DNA of 64,000 nucleotides from Mesostigma viride (taxonomy: Eukaryota > Streptophyta > Mesostigmatophyceae > Mesostigmatales > Mesostigmataceae), in the NCBI GenBank assembly GCA_009746045.1, contig RPFO01000667.1, positions 581,721 through 645,720 of the forward strand, given 5' to 3'. Position numbers and translations under genes: made by a program. The notes beneath the pieces are model-generated. The model did not search any database, was not told the DNA's origin, and saw only the letters and a list, made by a program, of their open reading frames with translations. Shown piece after piece: positions 40,701 to 50,245 of the stretch (position 1 is its first letter; every line of letters begins with the position of its first letter).

Positions 40701-41306
40701 GGAGCAGCCTGTACCTGCTAAATCTGTCCACTGCCACCAAAATGTATAAGCCCCTGATATGCTGGACGTCTACCTGGATGTCCCCCTTCTCCCTGGCAGG
40801 CTCCCTAGCATGGGACCTTGGCTTCTTGGCAGCATTCTCCTTACAGCACATTGCTCAGCTGCAGCCCTGCATGCTTCCCTCAGTGGCTCATCTCCAATCT
40901 TCCAACCAAACATCTCAGCCATGGCTGTGTGACCAAAGATATTGTGCAGCCTGCGTCCAGCATCCGTGTAGCTCAGTTGCCTAGCCAGATTACGCACCTG
41001 GGAAGACGCCTGGACGGGCCCTGCGTGTGAGGACGCAACATCCACCTTCTGCATCTTGGATCCAGAGGACCCAGCAGACCCTCCCAGCAGAGCATCTAGG
41101 CTCCCAGAGCCAACCCTGTCTGGGGACCCTCCACCTGTTGACAGTTGAGGGGATTGTTGTGCTGCAGCATGCATGCAATCTTGTGGAATGAGAACATCAG
41201 TACACCCCTGGTGCTGATCAGAGGTGGCACCCTGCCCAGATTTATTTACATGTGAAGCTGTGTCCCCACAGGGTGTCTCACTATGTACACGGGACTGCTT
41301 CACTAG
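37769..41306 (-). pseudogene. pol: LTR-C pol: integrase-protease-RT-RNase H with two frameshifts
   Basis: The frame opens directly after the gag TGA. 40770-41303 carries the integrase zinc finger start (RRLHNIFGH, then ACRAAAEQC). A shift near 40850 leads to the core (GDIQVDVQHI, then QADIQFE, then SHGQQGAVERSI: D, D, E present). A second shift at about 40342 (CAGTTTGG) leads to the long frame 37769-40342 with VDTNSEVSII and ILGQNFL (protease-like, DTN), LIDFKRAFLKG and HGDD (RT), FVDSSMDSRKV, SSDIAECRAI and TDSMGM (RNase H), ending ADALTKL. Apart from the two shifts it parallels LTR-B pol throughout, including the integrase-before-protease order. Confidence 0.9.
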
Positions 41307-41309
41307 TCA
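41307..41309 (-). promoter_or_regulatory. Readthrough-type stop UGA CUA between LTR-C gag and pol
   Basis: AAG TGA CTA GTG on the minus strand. UGA CUA is a known efficient stop-codon readthrough motif in eukaryotes and their viruses. Gag zinc-knuckle and pol frames agree across it. Confidence 0.7.
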
Positions 41310-42628
41310 CTTCTGATCAGACTGCCCCTTCTTCTTGTTTGGGCAATCCCTCTTCCAGTGACCTTCCTTGCCACAAGCAAAACACTTGCTCTTGCCAGAC
41401 CCTCCCCCTGGGGCCTTGCTGTCCTGCTTGTTCTGGTTGCCTGAGGCCTGATTGTTATTCTGCCCCTGGCCACCACCCTTACCCTGCTGATGGCTGTTAC
41501 GGTTGCCAGACTGGTTCCCCTGATTCTGGTTCCCCTGCTGACCCCTCCACCACCCTGGTTCTGCTCCTTCTGGGCCTGCTTCCTTCTCCTGCTACCATAC
41601 CGTGTCCCAGATGGGGTACGGTTCTTGCCCTGGCTAGCCTGAGACGCTGACCCTCCCTGAGAACTGATACCCTTGCAGGTAGGGACCCGGGTCCTGAAGT
41701 TTAGTATCACACGCTTCAGAGCCCCCCAGGTGCCATCAGTGAGATCACAGAGCTGCCTAGCAGTAGCCCTACCTTCCTCTGACAAGCCCATCTTATCAAG
41801 AAGTGGTCTGCTGCTGCCCTGACTGTCACACTGAAGCCCTGCTTCTTGCCTGCCTCCACGATCAACTCAAACCTGGCCAGCTCAGCAGCCACCTCACCCT
41901 TGATCTCAAACTCATCAAATTCTCTCTTCTTTTCCATGGTGAGATTGTGAACCCTGTCAGAAAACTCCTCCTTGATGTCATCCAGGAACTGCAGCCAAGT
42001 GTGCCCCTCTTTCAGAGCATGCCTAGCCATGTCATTGACCCTTTCAGACGACCCCTTGTTTGCGGTGGAAGAGTGAAACACCCTGACAATATCCACACCT
42101 GCTGCGACAGAGCCCACAACTAGCTTCATGTCATCAAGCCATTTATCCAGGTTGTCTTGCTTCAGGGAGGGTTGAGCGCTTTCTGCCCATTCATGACTGT
42201 CACAGCATCAGAAAATGGACGGGTGCCAGGCAACACACTCCCCACACGCACTGGTGGTGCCTGGGGAGGGTCAATCCTAGCCTCCAAACGCTCGGGCAAC
42301 ATACCAGACACCCTATCGTGAACAGCAGCTTGCTTTGCAGCACGCACACCTGGGGTGACGATGGCGTCCTCCTCACCAGGCGTTGTGAGCACCACTGCCT
42401 CCGTAGGTCGCCTGGCACGCTTGACTTTCTCCGCCTCAGCTTGCCCATCACGCCACCGCTTGTGTGTTCTCCCGGCCTGGGGTCCATCTCTGGGATAGGT
42501 TGCCCAGCTGGCGCCTCCACGCCCCTCTCCTCCATCGCCTCCCCTTCCTCTCTGGCGATGTCCTCCTCTGCCGTTCGCTCCCGTTGCTCCTCGAATGTCG
42601 CCGCACCCCGGCTTGCCCTCCTAGGCAT
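41307..42628 (-). pseudogene. gag: LTR-C gag, frameshifted
   Basis: Starts MPRRASRGAATFEEQRER at 42628. Successive frames (to about 42400; 42162-42395; 41716-42129; 41303-41791) show a gag-like helical capsid region (HTWLQFLDDIKEEFSDRV, close in style to LTR-B), a Gly/Gln/Arg-rich linker and, in the pol frame, the knuckle CFACGKEGHWKRDC (C-x2-C-x4-H-x4-C) just before TGA CTA. At least three frame changes disable it. Confidence 0.75.
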
Positions 42629-42949
42629 TATATACAATGGCTGCGACCAACTTTGCAACAAGAAAACAGCAAACTCTCCACCTATCCTCCACCCCCTCAA
42701 GCCTCGTTTTCAGACGAAGCTTCTCCTGCAACCGGTGCAGGTGCTGGCTCGTGGAACGGTCCCTCCACCGGATTCAATGGCTGCCCCTGGTCGTCGTGAG
42801 TAGGCACAGGCCTAATAACCACCGGAAGCCTCAAACCATACGCGTAATCACGTATCCAGCGAGAACGCCCCCACCTCAGCAAATGAGCCTCACCTAAACC
42901 AACGTTGTCGTCAATGTGGTAGCGATTAAGCTCGTCCCGCTGCGCCTGC

Positions 42950-43660
42950 TCACGGCCCTCCTGAGAGCCGTCGCCCTCGTGACGCCTCTGGGCCGGCTGT
43001 ACTACCGCCCCCTGGCTGATCTACGAAGTCGTAGAAGGCGTCGTCGGCTGAGACCTCTCGACCGCCAACCACGTCGACAGTCAAACTTAGCTGGTTTAAC
43101 TCTCGGCGAGAATGTGGAGTATCCCGACTAGTGTAGATGGAGAAGGGATTAAGAGTAATGAAGACACGATCAGCAGCGCCTCTGGTCAACTCTAAGACAG
43201 AGTGCGCCAGATTCTGGCACTCTGCCACCAACGCCTGCGTACTGCCACGAACGATGGCCTCCCGCCTGTCCCGGGCGACCTGCACCACGTTTGGCACGCC
43301 GGTGTAGTCGTCCCCAAGGCGGAGATTGGCGACAAGGTCGTTTATCTCTCGGGCACCCCCGAGGCTTATGGCAATTATCTGCAAAAGCAGAGTGACCACC
43401 TGCTCAAACGCGAATGCGTTTGTGTGGCCAGCCCGCCAAGACGCTGGCAGCCTTCTGATGATTTCCGCGAGGTCCTCGCGAAATCTCAGCAGCTGCTCGG
43501 CTGCTCCTCGGACGTACTCGCCCGGTGCCGACACCGCACGAATATTTCGGCGCACTTCCCCCGAGTCCTCGTGCCCTCCTGCGGGTACTGGACTGGACGC
43601 CGCTACCCTTGCTGCACGCGCAAAGGTGTTTGTCCTAGCTTCAGAGTCCGAATTCGACAT
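42950..43660 (-). CDS. LTR-C ORF upstream of gag, unknown function
   Basis: About 237 codons from the ATG at 43660, only 24 bases after the 5' LTR. Ser/Glu/Ala-rich N-terminus, then a long helical region (LRFREDLAEIIRRL, FEQVVTLLLQIIAISLG, ECQNLAHSVLELTRGA), then an acidic/aromatic end, DDAFYDFVDQ, and a Gly-rich tail. Overall plan and position match the ORF in LTR-B and LTR-E (LTR-E ends in TYCDFRGLDY). It is intact although gag is broken. No known domain. Confidence 0.65.
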   Translation of the reverse strand: MSNSDSEARTNTFARAARVAASSPVPAGGHEDSGEVRRNIRAVSAPGEYVRGAAEQLLRFREDLAEIIRRLPASWRAGHTNAFAFEQVVTLLLQIIAISLGGAREINDLVANLRLGDDYTGVPNVVQVARDRREAIVRGSTQALVAECQNLAHSVLELTRGAADRVFITLNPFSIYTSRDTPHSRRELNQLSLTVDVVGGREVSADDAFYDFVDQPGGGSTAGPEASRGRRLSGGP

Positions 43661-43669
43661 ATCCGTCGA

Positions 43670-43684
43670 CCAGACTGTAATACG
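43670..43684 (-). other. LTR-C primer-binding region (non-canonical)
   Basis: CGTATTACAGTCTGG follows the LTR on the minus strand. Its first nine bases are identical to those after the LTR-E 5' LTR. Not TGG-starting. Confidence 0.45.
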
Positions 43685-43892
43685 ATTTAGATGAACGCGG
43701 ATCAGTGAGTTTCTGGTCTTCCCAAGATGTGATGAATGGAGCCATGGTTTCAACCAGCGGCTTTTAACCTTTACCACAGTTGCCTCACTACCCTGTGGTC
43801 ACTAGCCTGAGGCGGCAGCACCCACGGACGGTGTTGGGAAAGCCACTTCAGGTATGATATGCTTAGCATATTGCATCACCAATATGCTAACT
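43685..43892 (-). repeat. LTR-C 5' LTR, internally deleted
   Basis: Matches both ends of the 3' LTR but lacks about 435 bp; the join falls at GGGAAA. Without that segment, promoter function of the 5' LTR is doubtful. Confidence 0.88.
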
Positions 43893-43897
43893 CATTG

Positions 43898-44518
43898 CCG
43901 ACAGGAATGCACATGCAGAGAGCTTGGCGGGGCAGGTGCCTAGCATAGAAGGGGATGGCACCACCCCCACGGCCATAGGATTGCGGATGCTTGCTCACCA
44001 GATTCACCTTGCGGTGGGTCATGTGGCGGGGCAAACGCTAGACTGGGCGACTAGGCTTATGGGGGCGCCGGGGTTGAAGGTCGCTCAGGCGGAGTTAGAG
44101 GAGTGCCACGCATGCGCAAGTGTCAGGAAGAAGCGTAGGCGCTGGCATGCTAAGACTCCTTCCCCGTACCGGGGGAGGTTAGTGGGGGATGTCATGCATT
44201 TGGAGGAGGGGGACTATTATTTGGTCTTGATGGATCGCTATACCAAGTTCCTAGCCATCGAGCCCCTGCCAAGCATGGTAGAGGAGTCCTTGTGGCGGGG
44301 GCTGCGCATTGCCATGTCTCACTTCTTTCCCATTTCTGAGGTCATGTTGGACCAACAATTTGATTGCATTGTGGGGCGGGAGGGCTGTGAGATGGTGGTT
44401 ATTGCTGGGCGGCAGGACCATGGCAACTTGGGGCTGATTGATAGGCACATCAGCAGCGTAAAGGGCATGGCAGCCAAGCAGCAGGCCAGCGGGTTAGGAT
44501 TCAAGCCCGCGGGGCAGC
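43898..44518 (+). pseudogene. pol: LTR-A pol, segment 2: integrase zinc finger and catalytic core
   Basis: Continues from 36158-36163 in frame. The zinc finger is IHLAVGH then ECHACASV (H-x5-H ... C-x2-C). Core: GRLVGDVMHL (first Asp), EVMLDQQFDCI (second Asp), and DHGNLGLIDRHISSV, where the third catalytic residue, normally Glu (compare QGLVERTM in LTR-D), is Asp. It ends at TSD GCAGC (44514-44518) where LTR-D inserted; the frame continues at 52038. Confidence 0.88.
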
Positions 44519-44896
44519 AGTTATGCAACACAAAGCTGGAATGCTCGGGCACTGCCAACTGGCGTGTGTGTGCGTGAACGACGAGACACCTTGGCATTAG
44601 GATAATGTGGCACATATACTGCTGGCCAGCCGTCAACGATGGCTGGCCAGACTTTGCGTAAGTTAAACTAACTTACTGATCCTGGACGGACTGACCTATC
44701 AGTTACAACCTGATCTAATCAGTCCTAACATGACAACTACAGTCCCGGTACTGAGGTACCGGCTCATCACATACTGAGTACAGCCACGTGTCCATGCCAC
44801 GACTGTTCTAGTCCAGCACCGTCCCAGTACCCAATTGGGCGCCGGCGGTGCTGGCACGTGTCCACTTAGGCTACAGGCGGGAGACTTAGACTAACT
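44519..44896 (-). repeat. LTR-D 3' LTR
   Basis: AGTTATGC...GACTAACT on the plus strand. Contains a perfect 10-bp inverted repeat, CTGGCCAGCC...GGCTGGCCAG (near 44621-44652). Confidence 0.92.
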
Positions 44897-45279
44897 CCCA
44901 CTTTAAGTTTTCTTTGGGTTTCAACAGAAACACACATAGCCATCAAATGGACGCAGCCATTCCCAATGCCTTAAAAAACTGTCAGATAACCTACTAGGAC
45001 CCAAAGGTCACCTCACACATGTACAAGAGATGCATTAAAAAGGCCCCATGTCTCAAGCATGGTTTCTTAACTGAGTGAGATGGGTGCTCCAGGCCCCAGC
45101 ATGTCATGGTCATCCAAACAAGTGTCTCACAAAATTTTATTCAATAAATAACACATTCATCATGTCCCAACTTTCTAGACCAGTGCTTCTCACTGTCAGA
45201 AAACTACCCAGCTGCCACTGCAGCCTTTCAGCTGCAGTATTAGGCAGGGGGTCATGGGCTAACATGTACAATGTGCCAG
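44897..45279 (-). other. LTR-D polypurine tract and 3' UTR
   Basis: The PPT is at 44897-44925 on the minus strand. No gene in the UTR. Confidence 0.6.
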
Positions 45280-47406
45280 TCACTTCAGACTGTAACCAGG
45301 GTTCATCAACCCATACAAGACCTGGTATTGTGGTCCTGCTGCTTGTGGCACCTTGGTCAGTGCATCTGCAGCATTGTCTTTGTCCCTGACGTGGGCTTTA
45401 GACTCCAGGTACTTGCATTCCTGTTTTAGCACAATCCAATCCAGGTCCGAGTGTACAGCCAAAGGATTGGCAAGGAAAGAGATGATAGATTGAGAGTCAG
45501 TCAGCAAATGTGCTTTCACTCCTGCAGAGCTACCAGCCTGGTGTTGAAGCCAGACCAGCAAGTGATTGAGATACCTTGCATGCAAGACAGAAGATACCAC
45601 AGCCCTGCATTCAGCTACATTGCTACTCACAGCTTTCCTCTTGTGCAATCTACTGAACCAGGAGACTAGTGACTTCTTCCCACCTTGGTTATGCAGGAAA
45701 AACAATCCAGCCTCTCTGGCTTGAACCTTGGTAACTACCCTGGACTCCATTGAACTATCCATCATGCACGTGATGTGAATGGGAGTAAACAGGTCCAGTG
45801 AGTGAAGCATCAAAGGTGGACCATCATGCAACAACTGCTTGATTGCCCGTGCTCCTACCTCCTGTAGTACCTCATCATCTACCCTGCTCACAAAAGCCAG
45901 GTGGGGTGCACATGTAGCACATAGCCAACCAAGCTTGCCTCTAATGGTAGGGCACATGTCAGGGGTGATGTGAACAGGCAGGACATCCAGACAAGACTTA
46001 ATGTATTCAGCAGAGGCCTGCATGGAACAAACCCAGCTGCCCTGCTGCTGCAGCAACTCAAGCATCATGCCACAGAACTTGACTGGCTCCTTGCCCAGCT
46101 CTAGCTGCTTGCCAATCTCAAAACTGGCAGACACCTGAGCTATGAAAGCATCCACTGCAGCTCTAGGACCTGAGATTAACTGATCATCCCCATGCCAGAC
46201 AAACATCATCATTCCATCAGGGTGTGGGATGACAAACAGGCAAGGGTCAATGTCATCATAGGTGGCCCCTAGCTTCATGAATACCTCCTGTGCAGACAGC
46301 CTAAAAATTTTTGGAGCTGACTGCAACCCTTCAACCCCCAGGTTTGGCCTCAACAAGGGTTGAACAATATCCCTGTGCCACACCTTAGGAGTATTCACCA
46401 CGTATACCTGACCTCTCCAGACCTGCTGTGCTATGGCAGGGTCCCCCTTTAGAAAGGCTCTTTTGATATCTGTGGCTTTACACACATAATCCTTCCCTGT
46501 ATTAAGCTGATGCAAAAACAAGGAAAGCAACACCTTGAGAGACGTTTGCTGAATACCAGGAGTATAAAGCTCAGCCTCTGTCAGCTCTGTAGAGCCCCTG
46601 AACTCAGTAACACATGGCCTAGCATGGAAAATGGGTGGTCCCCCATCAGCCTGAGGTTTATGCTTGCACACAAACTTTAACCTTAGCTTCTTGGCCCCAG
46701 CTGGCATAGCATCAAGAGGAGTCACAGGTGGTGTGTGTGTGGGACTACGTGCATCTGGAACAACCCACTCCTCCCTGGCTTTGGTAAAAGCCTCAAGCCA
46801 CTTAAGAAACCCAATCTGCGTCTGGCAGTCCCGTACAATATCATCATAGGACAGGGGAGACATGGATGCAACATCCCATCTACCAAGCCCAAACGCTGAA
46901 GGGTGTAGCTTTTGAGAGTGTATGAGGTCCTCCACACACGGTTCCTGACCTGGGAGGTACTTGGGCTTAACTGCATTGATGGCAGCATCCAACCCAGTGC
47001 TAATCTGGCTCAAAGGGATTTTAAAATGATCTAGAGGCACCTGTCCTACCCCTGCCACACTCAACCTCCCAGCTGAGATGACAACACCAGGGTAAGATAC
47101 AAAAGGTTCCCCTAACAGGGCATTCCCTGAGTAGCCCTCAACCACCTGAAATGGAGTGGGCATACCCAAGATTTGAATGCTCACCTGACCTTTGACCTGC
47201 ATTTTGGTTTTGCCTGAAAAATCTGACACTCTAGCCCATGGTGAGGCCTTCATTTTCAGACCAGATACAGCTTCTGCACTGATGATACTCACCTGTGCTT
47301 GGGTGTCTACAGCCAAAATACTAGGATCTTGACCTGCATCCCCTACAGCATTGACCTGTGCTGTACCTGTTGCCACAACTGCTTTAGTGTTGTGTGCCTT
47401 GTGCAA
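45280..47406 (-). CDS. pol: LTR-D protease-RT-RNase H ORF
   Basis: 708 codons. An AEILKALHKAHN region just upstream in the same frame (to about 47460) matches the pre-protease segment of B and C, so translation probably enters by a -1 shift from the integrase ORF at an A5 run near 47458 rather than starting here. Domains: protease-like (VDTQAQVSII, then ALLGEPF; DTQ for DTG), RT (ATDIKRAFLKGD, then VWHGDDQL), RNase H (MMDSSMESRVV, SSNVAECRAVV, LLTDSQSI), tail ADALTKV. All catalytic Asp/Glu of RT and RNase H are present. Confidence 0.88.
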   Translation of the reverse strand: MHKAHNTKAVVATGTAQVNAVGDAGQDPSILAVDTQAQVSIISAEAVSGLKMKASPWARVSDFSGKTKMQVKGQVSIQILGMPTPFQVVEGYSGNALLGEPFVSYPGVVISAGRLSVAGVGQVPLDHFKIPLSQISTGLDAAINAVKPKYLPGQEPCVEDLIHSQKLHPSAFGLGRWDVASMSPLSYDDIVRDCQTQIGFLKWLEAFTKAREEWVVPDARSPTHTPPVTPLDAMPAGAKKLRLKFVCKHKPQADGGPPIFHARPCVTEFRGSTELTEAELYTPGIQQTSLKVLLSLFLHQLNTGKDYVCKATDIKRAFLKGDPAIAQQVWRGQVYVVNTPKVWHRDIVQPLLRPNLGVEGLQSAPKIFRLSAQEVFMKLGATYDDIDPCLFVIPHPDGMMMFVWHGDDQLISGPRAAVDAFIAQVSASFEIGKQLELGKEPVKFCGMMLELLQQQGSWVCSMQASAEYIKSCLDVLPVHITPDMCPTIRGKLGWLCATCAPHLAFVSRVDDEVLQEVGARAIKQLLHDGPPLMLHSLDLFTPIHITCMMDSSMESRVVTKVQAREAGLFFLHNQGGKKSLVSWFSRLHKRKAVSSNVAECRAVVSSVLHARYLNHLLVWLQHQAGSSAGVKAHLLTDSQSIISFLANPLAVHSDLDWIVLKQECKYLESKAHVRDKDNAADALTKVPQAAGPQYQVLYGLMNPGYSLK

Positions 47407-48659
47407 GGCCTTAAGAATCTCAGCAAATGACTTCCTGGGAACGACAGGATCTGCTCTTTTTGTGACTCCTCCAGGTGTGAGGGAGGTGCTACCTGCTGCT
47501 CACCCTGTGCACCGTCCTCCTGCCCAGGTGGACTATTGGGTTGTAGTGGGGCTGCACTACTGAGGAACACAGGAGCTTCTACTGTGGTGCTAGTGCTTGC
47601 ATCAATGACGTCCTTAGCCAATTCATTGGGTGAGATCAATCCACCAGACTCCTGCTCTGAATCCATGTCCAAGAATTCTACCCCTGACACGTCTGCCAGT
47701 GGTGGGTAATAAAGCTTGAGTCTATGCTTGCTGACCACACGCTCTCTGTCATGTTGTATAGTGACTGCAGTCCCTTCTTCATGAATTTTGGTGACTACAG
47801 CTGGACCGTGCCATCTGGCAGAGTGTGCTCTTCCTCTGTCACCCTCTCTGAAAAACAACACATGGTCCCCCACTTCAAACACAGGCCTGGCATTATTTTT
47901 GTCTTTCTTTGCCAGCAACTTGGCTAAGTGCTGCCTTTGTGTGTTGTAGTGAGTGTGTACCTCTGAAGCATAGCTGCCTGACTGAAGGCCAGTTGGGGTG
48001 ATTTCCCCAAAAGGTGAGGACATTATTGGTTTGGCGTTTAGCTGGGTAGTCACCCCTGCTGCCCAAGATGCCCTGTCAGCATAGCTACCAGAGTCAGCCA
48101 ACCTGGATGGCATTTTTCTTATCACATCCCTGATGGCTCTCATGGTACGTTCTACCAACCCCTGACGTTCATGATCTTGAGCCCCAGACACTTCTATCTT
48201 GGGCAGGTCATTCCTGTCCTGGATGCAGAGAAACTGCTGATCCAGCATTACTTTTTCAATGGGGTGAAAACGTGCCAAGGCTATCTGTAAAGCTCTGTGC
48301 AGCTGCTCTTTATCCATCCCAGGCAGGGGCTCCACTACCACAAACCTTGACCAGGCATCCTTTATGACTAGGTAGTATACCGTGTCCTTCACCACGTGTA
48401 TAACATCCCCAACCAGTTTGCCTCTAGCCAGTGGTGGTGTGGCCACATGCCATTTTCTGGGCTTAGGAGCATATAGCTGACATTGCTCACAGTGCTTACG
48501 TACGTGCCTGCACATCTGTTCCAGATCATGGCCTTGTATTTTATTGGCTAGCCTTTCAGCCACAGCCTCATGGCCCATAACCTTGTGCAGTTGCTCTGCT
48601 AGAGCACCATACGTGATTACCTTTTCTGCTGCTGCACTAAGGGAGCTATGGTGGGTCAC
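47343..48659 (-). CDS. pol: LTR-D integrase ORF
   Basis: 438 codons. Zinc finger LHKVMGH then CRHVRKHCEQC; core with GKLVGDVIHV (Asp), KVMLDQQFLCI (Asp) and AQDHERQGLVERTM (Glu), then the C-terminal SH3-like region (FEVGDHVLFF, RWHGPAVVTKI). It overlaps gag by 14 bases in the +1 phase and ends 63 bases into the next ORF. The last 42 or so residues are out of phase with the conserved pre-protease segment, supporting a frameshift there. Confidence 0.88.
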   Translation of the reverse strand: MTHHSSLSAAAEKVITYGALAEQLHKVMGHEAVAERLANKIQGHDLEQMCRHVRKHCEQCQLYAPKPRKWHVATPPLARGKLVGDVIHVVKDTVYYLVIKDAWSRFVVVEPLPGMDKEQLHRALQIALARFHPIEKVMLDQQFLCIQDRNDLPKIEVSGAQDHERQGLVERTMRAIRDVIRKMPSRLADSGSYADRASWAAGVTTQLNAKPIMSSPFGEITPTGLQSGSYASEVHTHYNTQRQHLAKLLAKKDKNNARPVFEVGDHVLFFREGDRGRAHSARWHGPAVVTKIHEEGTAVTIQHDRERVVSKHRLKLYYPPLADVSGVEFLDMDSEQESGGLISPNELAKDVIDASTSTTVEAPVFLSSAAPLQPNSPPGQEDGAQGEQQVAPPSHLEESQKEQILSFPGSHLLRFLRPCTRHTTLKQLWQQVQHRSML

Positions 48660-49889
48660 GCATCATGTGTGACAGTGTCATGTCATATGCCACTTCCCAA
48701 TCCACATCATCACACTCAGGCAACACTTGGCAGACAGAAGGTAACAGGAAACCATTTGTGAAAAATGGTGAGGGTAGCTTACAGGTGTCACCCTGGTCTG
48801 CCGCCCCCGCGCGGTTGTAGCGCCCTGGCGTGGTCTTGTTGTGCCTGGGTGCCGTGCAGCGCGCTCCTGCTGCAATGGGGTGACGTGTTTTCCAGCATCC
48901 AGGACAAACATCAACGTCAGAACCATAGTCGGGTTTGCCTTTCCAGCAGTCATCTTTTAGGTGCCCCTTACAAAGGCACCTAGTGCAATGCTTGGTGGGG
49001 TCATGAGGCAACCTCTTGTCCCCCCCTGCTGGCTTAGCACCCCCTGGCTTGCTAGCTCCCCCACTTTGTTTTCTGTTTTTATTGTTATTGTTCTTTCCCC
49101 CCCCTTGTTTCCACCTCCCCCACTTTTGTTGTTTTTGTTTTTATCCCCCCCATTACCGCCTTTACCTGGGCTACCAGCGACTGCATCTGCTTCTTGGAGA
49201 GCCCCGTACCTGAGGCTTCCTCCCCCTTTACCTGCTTCACCTTTCCCTCCTTGGCTGCAGCAGCAAACGGCTCTAGGCATTGCTGCACATAGGCCATTGC
49301 CTTCCTGAAGTCCTCCCACTTATCCTTCAGACCTGCCAGGATTACTGACAGGGTGGTGGGGTCCAGTTCTGCCTTTTGTAGCCATAGGTGTACTAGGTAC
49401 TTGGCATTGAGCTTCTTCAGCTCCTCATCTCCCTCTATGTACATGACATATTTTTTGTTGTCACTCACATAGTCACGCTTATTGACCTTATAGGCCTCTA
49501 TCCACTGGAAGCCCTTAAGCACTTCTAAGTGCTCCCCCGTGGTAACAAGTGCCCTAAGATCAACCATGAACTGCGCCCACAACACATTTTCTGCCACGTC
49601 TACCCCGCTGCTGGCACGCTTTTGGTACAATTGTACCAACTGCTGGATAGGCTTGGCAGATTGATGGATGGGTGTGGACGCACGTAGAGAGGCAAACCAA
49701 TCACGGACATTGTCGCTAGCATATGCATGTGACAACTTAAACAACCACTCCCTAGCTTCGTCCTGGGTGTGGCCCTCTGGCAAACCCGGAAACACTAGCT
49801 TGTCCTCTTTCTTTTTTGGATCAAACCTGGGCCTGTTCAAGGCCATATTGGAGGTTGTGGTCGTTCCTGCTGGTTGTGGCTGCTGCTGC

Positions 49890-49921
<32 letters not shown>

Positions 49922-50170
49922 CCGCTCCCCGCCCTCGTGCCGTGTTGGTGCAGACTCCTGGGTGCCATGTCCACCCCTGCCCTGGTTGCCCCCCCTCTCC
50001 CCGTCATCCTCCCCCTCGTCCCTCTCGTCCCTCCTGCGTTTTTGCTGTGGCTGGCACGCCTCCTCCGGTGCCCTGCGTTTTGTTGGCTTCAGCGAGGCCA
50101 CCAGCCTCGCCACCGTGTCTGCTAGGCGGCCATGCTCGCCCGGGGTGAGCTCCCGCCCCTCGTCCAGCAT
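48646..50170 (-). pseudogene. gag: LTR-D gag, split by two homopolymer slips
   Basis: Frame 49085-50170 (361 codons from the ATG at 50170) covers an acidic/Arg N-terminus, a Gln run, and a helical capsid region with DYVSDNKKYVMYIEGDEE. The zinc-knuckle part lies in another phase (to 48646): HCTRCLCKGHLKDDC (C-x2-C-x4-H-x4-C) and a second cluster, VCPGCWKTRH. The shifts coincide with G7 runs near 49095-49155. Whether these are assembly errors, mutations or slippage cannot be told. LTR-A gag shares the two-cluster C-terminus. Confidence 0.75.
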
Positions 50171-50245
50171 CTGCTGGGCCAGTGGAGTTGCCTCCGGATG
50201 TCCTCCCGGTGGACAAGGTCGCTGGACCGGGTTCGCCCCGGTGCG

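Larger units (their letters stand above)
36164..43892 (-). mobile_element. LTR-C: Ty1/copia-like LTR retrotransposon, nested in LTR-A
   Basis: Minus orientation, 7.7 kb, TSD CATTG at 36159-36163 and 43893-43897. The 3' LTR (36164-36806) is 643 bp; the 5' LTR (43685-43892) is only 208 bp, missing about 435 bp between GGAAA repeats. Order: ORF upstream of gag, gag (several frameshifts), TGA CTA, integrase, protease, RT, RNase H. PPT AAGAAAGGGTTGG abuts the 3' LTR. It is the closest relative of LTR-B in this window (shared gag knuckle, PPT, T-arm and pol motifs). Frameshifts in gag and in the integrase make it non-functional. Confidence 0.92.
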
